From Roseburia sp. (GTDB taxonomy: Bacteria; Bacillota; Clostridia; Lachnospirales; Lachnospiraceae), in contig DMYD01000013.1 in NCBI GenBank assembly GCA_003483745.1, positions 651-64,650 on the forward strand: a stretch of DNA of 64,000 bases, given 5' to 3'. Under the pieces are notes generated by a model that ran no database searches, was not told where the DNA came from, and saw nothing but the letters and a program-made list of their open reading frames with translations. This document shows, piece by piece, positions 17,633 to 25,237 of the stretch (its first letter is position 1; every line of letters starts with the position of its first letter). The translations under genes were made by a program, and so were the position numbers.

Positions 17633-18649
17633 CTATATTATTGAGAAATCTGCTATAATCTGGCTTTGATATTGATGATCTACTATATCCTCTACCTTAT
17701 CGCCATCAGGATACTCATTATTGTATTTATTTTTTACCTCTGTTTTTTTCCCATGATTTCTAATCAGCCACTCATACGAAAGGTCTGCATGTCCCAGGTC
17801 GATTGCCTGATATCCCGCTTTTGCCAAATCATATGCCAGAACGGATGCCGTTGGTCCTAATGCAATTAAAATAAGTTTTTCTTTCGGCTGCTTTATTGCT
17901 TCGTTATATATGTCGTCATATCTATCGTACGCATTTTCTGCCGGACACAAAATCCGTTCAACAGATGCCGCGTTATCAAATAAATCATTTCCAACGCCCA
18001 TGCGTGTCTGTTTTCCTTCAATAAAGACACATTCTCTGTTCTCCCATATACGCTTTTGATTCAAAACCATTTGCATTGTCCAGTTACGCGATATTCTCGC
18101 ATTTGCATATGTTCTCCCCTTTTGCAGCAATTCATAATGCTGCATTCTTATCTCTGGTGTAATATAACTACGAATAGGATCTCTATCCTCCGGACTTCGA
18201 TGTGATAAATCACCATAAAAATCAATAATCCCTATCATAATATCTGCTTCATTGGATGTAATAACCTCTTTCAGACGCTCTGCCAGTCCCATATCACATC
18301 TTTGGAACTTCCATCTCTGCTGATCATAAATAATACCGATTTCCCCATCTCCAAATCTGCAAATCGACTTATGATTTGTGACGATCTCTTCTATTGTCTG
18401 TTCCACCGTCATAATCTCCGGCAGCCAGTAAAGCTTTCTTTGTATTGCATCCGTCAGCTCATACGGCAAATTATCAAATCTTACCTTAAATGTTTCATTT
18501 TGTGAAATTACGCTTTGCATAATATCACCAAACCTGGACACAATTCTCATAATTTCGTTAAATGCTTCCTGTTCTTTTTTCAGTTCCACCTGTAAATCAA
18601 ATATTTCATTTTCCAAACGGCTAATCTTCTTCTCATAATCATTTTCCAT
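17633..18649 (-). CDS. GT-D-fold glycosyltransferase (DUF1792-type)
   Basis: 338 residues. Residues 1-45 are a coiled coil (KKISRLENEIFDLQVELKKE). The catalytic part has the GT-D signature CRFGDGEIGII, with the D-x-E-type metal/nucleotide site, then MIGIIDFYGDL, CVFIEGKQTRMGVGNDLF and LILIALGPTASVLAYDL, as in the DUF1792/SP_1767 family of glycosyltransferases that extend glycans on serine-rich proteins. It probably adds a sugar to the flagellin glycan. It lies within a 1.1-kb segment flanked by the 37-bp direct repeat, so it looks like a later insertion between pseC and gmhA. Confidence 0.85.
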   Translation of the reverse strand: MENDYEKKISRLENEIFDLQVELKKEQEAFNEIMRIVSRFGDIMQSVISQNETFKVRFDNLPYELTDAIQRKLYWLPEIMTVEQTIEEIVTNHKSICRFGDGEIGIIYDQQRWKFQRCDMGLAERLKEVITSNEADIMIGIIDFYGDLSHRSPEDRDPIRSYITPEIRMQHYELLQKGRTYANARISRNWTMQMVLNQKRIWENRECVFIEGKQTRMGVGNDLFDNAASVERILCPAENAYDRYDDIYNEAIKQPKEKLILIALGPTASVLAYDLAKAGYQAIDLGHADLSYEWLIRNHGKKTEVKNKYNNEYPDGDKVEDIVDHQYQSQIIADFSII

Positions 18650-18673
18650 ATTTATATCCCACCTCGCATTAAT

Positions 18674-19795
18674 TTATTTTACCATTCTCTTTACCTTCTC
18701 AATCACTTCATCCTGCTGCTCATCTGTAAGTTTCGGGAATAACGGCAGGCTGATAATGTGGGAATACAACTCTTCCGCTACCGGGCAGTTTACATCTGCA
18801 TATCCATGCTCTCTGTAATACGGATGATGGTATACCGGTATATAGTGCACATTGACTCCAATCCCTTCCGCACGCAGTGCCTCAAATACCTCTTTCCGGT
18901 CTTTATTCTTTACCTGTATGATATAAAGATGCCATCCACTCTTGGTATCCGGAAGCTGATATGGCGTAACGATATTTTCACAATCCGCAAATGCCTTATT
19001 ATAACGCTCTACCAGTTCCCTTCTGCGTGCAATAAAAGAATCCAGTTTTTTCATCTGTGTGCATCCTAATGCGCACTGGATATCCGTCATACGGTAATTG
19101 TATCCCAGGTCGATCTGCTGGTAAAACCATGGTCCCTCATTGCAGGTCATCTGGCTTTCATCTCTAGTAATACCGTGACTGCGGAACAGCACTAATTTCT
19201 TATATAATGTTTCATTATTGGTAACGATCATTCCACCTTCGCCTGTTGTGATCGGTTTTACCGGATGAAAACTAAATGTCGTCATATCCGACATAGAACC
19301 AATCATTTTCCCTTTATATTCAGAACCAAGTGCATGTGCCGCATCTTCTATCACGATCAGATCATGTTCTTTTGCAATGGCATGAATGGCATCCATGTCG
19401 CATGGCTGTCCTGCCAGATGCACAGCAATGATCGCTTTCGTCTTATCTGTGATCTTTCTCTTAATATCCTCCGGATCGATATTATATGTGTTCGGGTCCA
19501 CATCCGCAAATACCGGTGTTCCACCACAATACAACACACAGTTTGAAGATGCCGCAAAAGTGATCGGTGTAGTGATCACCTCATCCCCGGCTCCAATTCC
19601 TGCCACATAGCATGCTGCATGAAGTGCTGCAGTATCATTGGAAATTGCAACTGCATATTTTGCTCCCACATAATCTGCTACTAATTTTTCAAACTCTGCA
19701 ATCTTTGGTCCTGTTGTCAGAAAATCAGAACGCAGTACGTCTACGACTGCCTGTATATCATCCTCTTCGATTGTCTGTCTTCCATATGGTATCAT
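18674..19795 (-). CDS. pseC: UDP-4-amino-4,6-dideoxy-N-acetyl-beta-L-altrosamine transaminase
   Basis: 373-residue DegT/DnrJ/EryC1-type PLP aminotransferase. IPYGRQTIEEDDI and DFLTTGPKIAEFE open it as in PseC. IVIEDAAHALGSEYKGK holds the PLP-contacting Asp, and SFHPVKPITTGEGGMIVTN contains the catalytic Lys. It aminates the 4-keto sugar made by PseB, the second step of pseudaminic acid synthesis. The ATG at 19795 follows GGAGGAAAG; it overlaps the pseG stop as ATGA, so the two are translationally coupled. A longer frame to 19834 is not needed. Confidence 0.93.
   Translation of the reverse strand: MIPYGRQTIEEDDIQAVVDVLRSDFLTTGPKIAEFEKLVADYVGAKYAVAISNDTAALHAACYVAGIGAGDEVITTPITFAASSNCVLYCGGTPVFADVDPNTYNIDPEDIKRKITDKTKAIIAVHLAGQPCDMDAIHAIAKEHDLIVIEDAAHALGSEYKGKMIGSMSDMTTFSFHPVKPITTGEGGMIVTNNETLYKKLVLFRSHGITRDESQMTCNEGPWFYQQIDLGYNYRMTDIQCALGCTQMKKLDSFIARRRELVERYNKAFADCENIVTPYQLPDTKSGWHLYIIQVKNKDRKEVFEALRAEGIGVNVHYIPVYHHPYYREHGYADVNCPVAEELYSHIISLPLFPKLTDEQQDEVIEKVKRMVK
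18687..18723. repeat. 37-bp direct repeat, copy B: within pseC 3' end
   Basis: Parent copy of the 37-base repeat, inside the pseC coding sequence near its stop. The other copy is at 17551-17587, upstream of gmhA. Confidence 0.9.
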
Positions 19796-20841
19796 AATCT
19801 TTCCTCCTGTTTTCTTTCGCTTTTTTTCAAGCAAAGCAGTTTCGCTATTCTGGATGCACCCTTTCCATCTACTAAACTTTCCATATGCTTTGCCTGTCTG
19901 CTCCTTATATCATCATTCTGTATAAGGAATTTCATCTGCTCAATTATCCCCTCTTCTAACTTCTCTTTTTCACGTACATCTCCCACATAAATAACTGCGC
20001 CTATCTTCCCCATATTTTGTGCAAACTCTAACTGATTGTCCGCAAACGAAAAACAAATTGTCGGTATTTTACATGCACATAATTCTAAAAGAGTTGTGCC
20101 ACCTGCCGATATTGCCAATTCACTCCGACGCATAAAAGTGCTTATATTTGAAATATTTTTATGCAAACTAATATTAGAATATCTACATACCAACCATTCC
20201 AGTTGTTTCTGATGTTGGTTCATATTTCCAACAACAATATCTATTTTATAGTCCTTTATTTCTGCTTCCTGTTGGCAAAGTTCTGCGATCCTTCCAGCTA
20301 CATTATAGGTATCTGTTCCACCTGTTGTAATCAAAATACTCTTTTCTCTCTTTAATTCTTTTTCTGATATTTGAAATTCCTCCCGAAGCGGCGCATACTT
20401 CATATCATCCAAAACTACCGTCTGACTATCCTTATATTTTTCTTTATAAAACATATCCGGTATACAATCGATATAATGAAGGATAGCCGAAACATCATAT
20501 TTTTCTTTTTTCAGATCATCTATATAAAGTACTTTAACCATCGCATTTATTTTTTTTAAATACATTGGTGTTACCCGATAGGAGTCTACAACCAAATAAT
20601 CTACCTTTTTCTCTTTTAGAAACTTTTCAAAAAACGGTAATTCTTCCTCCATTTTTTTCCAATCTGTATTTAGTATAAAATACTTAAATCCAGCCAATTG
20701 TAATCGTTCTGTTTCTTTTTCTTCAGCAAGGAAAAAGACACATTCCTCACCTTGTTTTTGGCATTCCATTGCAATACTTATGCACCGCATCATATGCCCT
20801 AATGCTACTTCTTCATTTGCATCTACACGAAATCCAATCAT
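19792..20841 (-). CDS. pseG: UDP-2,4-diacetamido-2,4,6-trideoxy-beta-L-altropyranose hydrolase
   Basis: 349 residues, GT-B-like fold as in PseG. IGFRVDANEEVALGHMMRC is the N-terminal signature with the catalytic His (GHMMRC). VDYLVVDSYRV, SILITTGGTDTYNVAGRI and AISAGGTTLLELCACKIP complete the family pattern. It removes UDP from the diacetamido sugar formed by PseH, giving the substrate of PseI. It lies between pseI (5-base gap) and pseC (ATGA overlap), the order expected for an expression unit. Confidence 0.92.
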   Translation of the reverse strand: MIGFRVDANEEVALGHMMRCISIAMECQKQGEECVFFLAEEKETERLQLAGFKYFILNTDWKKMEEELPFFEKFLKEKKVDYLVVDSYRVTPMYLKKINAMVKVLYIDDLKKEKYDVSAILHYIDCIPDMFYKEKYKDSQTVVLDDMKYAPLREEFQISEKELKREKSILITTGGTDTYNVAGRIAELCQQEAEIKDYKIDIVVGNMNQHQKQLEWLVCRYSNISLHKNISNISTFMRRSELAISAGGTTLLELCACKIPTICFSFADNQLEFAQNMGKIGAVIYVGDVREKEKLEEGIIEQMKFLIQNDDIRSRQAKHMESLVDGKGASRIAKLLCLKKSERKQEERL

Positions 20842-20846
20842 CCATT

Positions 20847-21881
20847 TTATTCCTCTATCTCACTCATTAAAATCGGTTCTCCAAACCGATACGATTTTTT
20901 TGCTTTTTTTTGCAGCAACTCATAATAATATTTAGGTTTGATCCCGATTGCCGGCCGTATGCTTCTTACATTTTCTTCCGTAAACATCTCCCCTGCTTGA
21001 ATTGGTTTCACTGCAACAAGTGATCGTCTGTAAATCAGGCTGTTCTTTTCATGTTCCGTCAAGTCATAGGTTGGTTTCCCTTTTATCAACGAAGCATTTC
21101 TCACATCTCGTACCATATCCGCAAATTCACAGATTTCCATAGAAAATCCTGCATCTGGATTCTCAATCTCCCGGCTTAAGCATACATGTTTTTCTATAAT
21201 TTGTGCTCCAAGCGATACTGCCACGACATCTGCCAGAGACCCCATCGAATGATCTGATAAACCTACCGGTACTTCAAATCTCTTTTTCATATCCGGTATA
21301 ACAGAAACATTCATATCTTCATATTGAGCCGGATACTGGCTACAGCATTTCAATAATGCTATATCCCTGTTACTCTGTCTATAGCATGCATTTATCGCAT
21401 CCTCTATTTCCTCTACGCTTGCCATTCCACAAGACATAATCACAGGCTTTCCCTTACTGGCTACATATTCGATCAAAGGAATATCTACCAGTTCAAAGGA
21501 AGCTATCTTATAAAATTCCACTCCTATTTTTTCCAGAAAATCGACTGCTGTTCTGTCAAATGGGGTTGATAAAAAATCCACTCCAACCTCTTTACATTTT
21601 TCTTTTAACTCTTTTTGCCATTCCCATGGTGTATATGCCTGCTTATATAACTCATAATAATTATATCCATCCCATAATCCACCATGTAACCGATATGCTT
21701 CATCATTACAATCAATTGTAAGTGTATCGGCCGTGTATGTCTGTATCTTCACGCAGTCTGCCCCGGCTCTGGCAGCCTCCTCAATAATCTTAAAAGCATT
21801 TTCTATCTTTCCCGCATGATTTGCAGACATTTCTGCAATCACATAAATACCATTTTTTATTTTTTCATGGAAATGAATCAT
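20847..21881 (-). CDS. pseI: Pseudaminic acid synthase
   Basis: 344-residue NeuB-family synthase. IAEMSANHAGKIENAFKII and DCVKIQTYTADTLTID belong to the TIM barrel, and VGLSDHSMG and IIEKHVCLSREIENPDAGFS carry metal and substrate ligands. The last 60 residues (RSLVAVKPIQAGEMFTEENV) are the SAF antifreeze-like domain. It condenses the 6-deoxy-altrose derivative with phosphoenolpyruvate. The start has a strong GAGGGGG site. Only about 36 bases separate it from the terminator hairpin of the second flagellin gene, and no separate promoter is evident there. Confidence 0.95.
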   Translation of the reverse strand: MIHFHEKIKNGIYVIAEMSANHAGKIENAFKIIEEAARAGADCVKIQTYTADTLTIDCNDEAYRLHGGLWDGYNYYELYKQAYTPWEWQKELKEKCKEVGVDFLSTPFDRTAVDFLEKIGVEFYKIASFELVDIPLIEYVASKGKPVIMSCGMASVEEIEDAINACYRQSNRDIALLKCCSQYPAQYEDMNVSVIPDMKKRFEVPVGLSDHSMGSLADVVAVSLGAQIIEKHVCLSREIENPDAGFSMEICEFADMVRDVRNASLIKGKPTYDLTEHEKNSLIYRRSLVAVKPIQAGEMFTEENVRSIRPAIGIKPKYYYELLQKKAKKSYRFGEPILMSEIEE

Positions 21882-21916
21882 TTAATCCCCCTCTATATGT
21901 CCTATTTATAAAAAAT

Positions 21917-21949
21917 AAACGGCAGAAATTTTAAAATTTTCTACCGTTT
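21917..21949 (-). terminator. Terminator-like hairpin after second flagellin
   Basis: Inverted repeat AAACGGCAGAAATTTT / AAAATTTTCTACCGTTT with one mismatch, followed on the minus strand by TTTATTTTTTATAA. It lies between the flagellin stop and pseI, so it may set the ratio of flagellin to glycan-enzyme transcript by read-through. Confidence 0.7.
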
Positions 21950-21970
21950 ATATAAAGTAACTCCACTTTA

Positions 21971-22798
21971 TTATTTTAAAATCTCAATAACTGATTTTGC
22001 ATCATTATTGTACTGTGCCAAAATACTCTGAGATGCATTTACAAGGATTCTATTTGTAGAATGTAATACCAATTCCATATTCATCTCCGTATCTCTACGA
22101 CTTGATTCTGCAATCTGCGTATTCTCCGCCGTATTATCAATAGTCAAAGCTGCATGCTGTAACTGCTGCAGCTGTCCTCCAAAATCATCGCGCCATATTG
22201 CTGCCTTCTCAATTGCATCCTGAACTGTACTGATAGATTTTGTTGCTGCTTCATGGGAAGATACGTCCACTTTATCTACTCCGAGACTTTCTTTACTTGC
22301 GTTCACAAATCGGATCGTCACGCTCTGTCCTGCCAGCGAACCAGTTTGGATCTGAAAATAACCTGGCTTTGCCTGGGGTGTTCCCTCCGCCAGCATATAC
22401 TGCTGATTAAAGTTAGTTGTATATGCAATTCTGTCAATTTCCTGATTCAACTGATCAATCTCATCCTTTATAGCACTTCGATCTGCATCTGTATTAACAT
22501 CATTTGCTGCCTGCGTTGTCAGTTCAACCATACGATCCAGGACATCCTGTGTCTCCTGTAATGCCGCATCGGCAGTCTGTAACATACTTATTCCGTCCTG
22601 TGAATTTCTGGATGCCTTATTTAATCCTCTCACTTGTTTTCGCATCGTTTCTGATATCTGCAAGCCGACTGCATCATCATTGGCTGACACAATACGATAA
22701 CCACTTGAAAGCTTCTTTGAGGAATTTTCCATCTTTTTCACATTATAATGTAACTGATTGGTTTCACGGATTGCCGCCATATTATGATTAACTACCAT
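21971..22798 (-). CDS. Divergent second flagellin
   Basis: 275 residues, a D0-D1-only flagellin with no large variable domain. The N-terminus (VVNHNMAAIRETNQL, then KKLSSGYRIVSANDDAVGLQISE) is recognisably flagellin. The C-terminus is diverged: where the main flagellin has NNILAQAGQSMLAQANQ this one has NRILVNASQSILAQYNN and ends SVIEILK. It has its own sigma-D-like promoter (22842-22869) and a terminator, and heads the pseI operon. It may be a minor filament or special-position flagellin, or a glycosylation substrate. Function as a filament protein is not proved by sequence. Confidence 0.85.
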   Translation of the reverse strand: MVVNHNMAAIRETNQLHYNVKKMENSSKKLSSGYRIVSANDDAVGLQISETMRKQVRGLNKASRNSQDGISMLQTADAALQETQDVLDRMVELTTQAANDVNTDADRSAIKDEIDQLNQEIDRIAYTTNFNQQYMLAEGTPQAKPGYFQIQTGSLAGQSVTIRFVNASKESLGVDKVDVSSHEAATKSISTVQDAIEKAAIWRDDFGGQLQQLQHAALTIDNTAENTQIAESSRRDTEMNMELVLHSTNRILVNASQSILAQYNNDAKSVIEILK

Positions 22799-22841
22799 GT
22801 TTCCACCTACCTCTTCCCTGAGACTTCTATTTATAATATTT

Positions 22842-22869
22842 ATATCGAATCAAACCCTATATAACTTTA
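22842..22869 (-). promoter_or_regulatory. Putative sigma-D promoter of second flagellin
   Basis: On the minus strand TAAA, 16 bases, TTCGATAT, close to the flagellar sigma-D consensus TAAA-N15-GCCGATAT. It lies about 45 bases upstream of the flagellin start and just downstream of the pseF pseudogene stop. Confidence 0.7.
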
Positions 22870-22874
22870 GCTTT

Positions 22875-23567
22875 TTATTTACACATCAGCTGATATTTTA
22901 GTTCCGCCAGTCTCCAGTCAGTTTCATTGTCTATATCCTGCACTTCAAGTTCCGATACGACCACAGGCAGGATATTCTTCCATATCTTACCTTGATTTTT
23001 TAAATAATTCACAGTATCATACACATAAAATTACCCTGCATCATGATATTGCTTCTCTAAGTCCTGTGACCGGCTCCGGGCATACTGCGGATATTTATAC
23101 TCAATGCTGGAATTTGCATTCATAACATAACATCTTTGAGGCGGATACGAAAATTCAACTATTGGCATTACCGCCAACGCCTTTTTTGTATCTATCAATT
23201 CTATTGCCTCTGTCAGCTTTTCTTTTGTCACAAATGGTGCTGTCGGATAAATACAACATATATATTGAAATTCCCTTCCCTGCTCTTTATATCTTGATAT
23301 TACCTCCAGAAGAACATCCGATGTTGTTGCATAATCATCCGATGTTCTTTCGCTTCTGAGGAACGGAACTTTTGCTCCATATTTTTTTGCGATCTCTGCT
23401 ATCTCCTGACTGTCCGTTGACACCATCACTTCAGAAAATTTTTCTGATTTTATCGCTGCCTCAATCGAATACGCAATAATAGGTTTCCCGCAAAATTCCT
23501 TTATATTTTTCTTTGGAATCCTCTTACTTCCTCCACGTGCAGTAATAATTGCAATTGCTTTTTCCAT
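22875..23567 (-). pseudogene. pseF: pseF pseudogene, one nonsense codon
   Basis: A pseudaminic acid cytidylyltransferase gene matching the intact copy at 28255-28956 along its length (AIAIITARGGSKRIPKKNIK, FLRSERTSDDYATTSDV, QYARSRSQDLEKQYHDAG). The frame stops at 23031-23033 (TAA) exactly where the intact copy has a Gln codon. The same frame then continues to a natural stop at 22875 with residues still matching (FYVYDTVNYL, ELEVQDIDNE, WRLAELKYQLM). A single CAA-to-TAA change explains it. The truncated product would lack about 50 C-terminal residues. The gene is the resident, original-orientation copy. Confidence 0.88.
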
Positions 23568-23597
23568 TTTTCTACCTCAACCAGCTATTTTAGCAAA

Positions 23598-24164
23598 TCA
23601 TCTTTCCGGAAGAAAGATAATGTGTTCTTCTCTTATTTTTAAAGGTCTGTTGATCAGCCATGCACGAAACAGTCGTTCTGCCAGAAAACCAAAAACACGT
23701 TTCTGATAGTCATCATATGATGTAATATCTATGCGCATTTCCACTTCAGCCAAAATATCAAACAGCCAATTACAATATTCATCAAATAAGGCTTTCGGTG
23801 CAACCGTCATATTTCCGAGCGTCATTAGATTTCGTTCCAAAACCCATTCAAAAGCCCTGTAATCCTCTGGATATTTTTCCTGTAACACCCTTTCACAAAT
23901 GTGCACATCATTAATGTTATGTTTTTCCTCATAGTGCCTGCGCACATTTTCCTGCATTGTCATACCACTGTCAGGGATCACAATATCATAGTTTTTCAAA
24001 CACGTCTCCAAATAATCTGTATCCAGCAGTACATCTTCCAATTGTTTCTTTTCCAGACTATCCTGACTCACAAAATATCGTCGATAATGGCATATCCCTA
24101 CATTCAATGCAAGCAGAGAAGCTATATCATACTTTTCTTTACTGTCTTTATTTTTTTTATTATC
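23598..24164 (-). pseudogene. DUF4422 glycosyltransferase-like gene, 5' truncated
   Basis: The C-terminal part of a DUF4422 protein. GICHYRRYF, IVIPDSGMTMQENVRRHYEE, NLMTLGNMTVAPKALFDEYC and QKRVFGFLAERLFRAWL match the intact 236-residue copy at 27482-28192. The first 70 or so residues are missing. Upstream the frame reads a short unrelated Lys/Asp-rich stretch and ends at a stop at 24165-24167, next to the IS remnant. There is no credible start. It precedes the pseF pseudogene by about 30 bases, the same order as in the intact cassette. Confidence 0.85.
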
Positions 24165-24174
24165 TTATTGTAAA

Positions 24175-24992
24175 AATAATCATCTTATGGGCATCAGGCT
24201 GTTGCTGTCATGCTTTCCTCAACGGCATTGTCCTGAATTATGCTTTTGTTTTGTACAATAAATCCATTTCCAAAATCGACATTGTGCAAAGCATTGCAAG
24301 GGAACTGCCAGTTTCCCCGGTGATGTCCTATTTCCTGTGTGACTGCTGGTATGTTTCTGAAAAAATAATCAGTACCTTTGTGGAAAGAGGATTTCATACG
24401 ATTGGTGCTTTAAAAACGAACCGGATGCTCTATCCTTTCGGGATCAGAAAGAAACTCAGCGAATTCGCCGCACTTCTGTCCGTGACACATTCAGATTTTA
24501 ACCTTGTAACAGTTAAAAACAAAAATTATTATGTGTACCGGTATGAAGGAAAACTTAATGGCATCGAAAATGCTGTTGTTCTTTTGAGCTACCCGGAAAA
24601 AGCATTTGGAAACCCGAAAGCATTGCGGGCTTTTCTCAGCACCGATGTATCATTATCAACCGATGAAATCCTGTCCTGTTACGTATGTCGGTGGTCAATC
24701 GAAGTATTTTCCCGGCAGTGCAAGGATAAACTGGCACTGGGCAGCTGCCAGATACGCTCTGCACAGGGAATCCGGCGGTACTGGCTGCTGATGTCACTGG
24801 CACATTATATATGTGTTACAGGAACGGGTGAATTCTGCTCTTTCGAAACCGGATATCACCGGATCTGTGATACTATCCAGCAGGAACAGTATCGGTATCT
24901 GTTTCAATGTGCAAGGGAAAGCAATGACTTTGACTCATTTATGAAATTGGCAGTGTAGTTTTGTGCAATTTTTCAAATTTGCTCATTTATAG
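24175..24992 (+). mobile_element. 5'-truncated IS remnant (DDE transposase, IS4/IS701-like)
   Basis: Holds the C-terminal two thirds of a transposase: DCWYVSEKIISTFVERGF, IGALKTNRMLYPFGIRKKL, YVCRWSIEVFSRQCKDKLAL and QIRSAQGIRRYWLLMSLAHY. The first third is missing; the open frame runs upstream into antisense DUF4422 sequence, so no transposase start exists. The right terminal repeat AATTTGCTCATTTATAG ends at 24992. The element at 30199-30647 has the same right end in the same orientation. The left boundary is approximate. The family assignment is from general motif pattern only. Confidence 0.75.
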
Positions 24993-25090
24993 TATAAAGA
25001 AAAAAATATATAATTCAATACATAAACTGGATTTATAGATTAAAATTTGATAGAATTAACAGGGAATATAGAACAAGAGGAAAAACTAAG

Positions 25091-25218
25091 ATGAAAATAC
25101 TTTTTTCAGTGGTATTCGTTTATGAAAACGGAAAAGTATTGCGCAGGCTGGATATGAACGTGTAAAAAGGGATTTTACGTTTGAGGACAGAATACAGCGT
25201 ATGTTTAATAAAATTTAA
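25091..25218 (+). pseudogene. Scar of a CgeB-like glycosyltransferase gene (start fused to end)
   Basis: Bases 25091-25136 match the first codons of the intact CgeB-like gene at 31057-32196, with a small deletion. Bases 25138-25218 match its last 27 or so codons (AGYERVKRDFTFEDRIQRMF). About 1 kb of the middle is gone and the halves are out of frame. The upstream non-coding region (24991-25090) is also similar to the region upstream of the intact gene. This shows that the cassette came from a locus with the same gene order, CgeB-like gene then methyltransferase. Confidence 0.88.
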
Positions 25219-25237
25219 TACATGAGGTGAGAAAGAT

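Noticed and set aside
23957..24958. A 333-codon plus-strand frame that looks like one protein
   Set aside because: Its first 70 or so codons are antisense to the DUF4422 pseudogene and only the rest is transposase. It is a chance read-through across a junction, with no real start.
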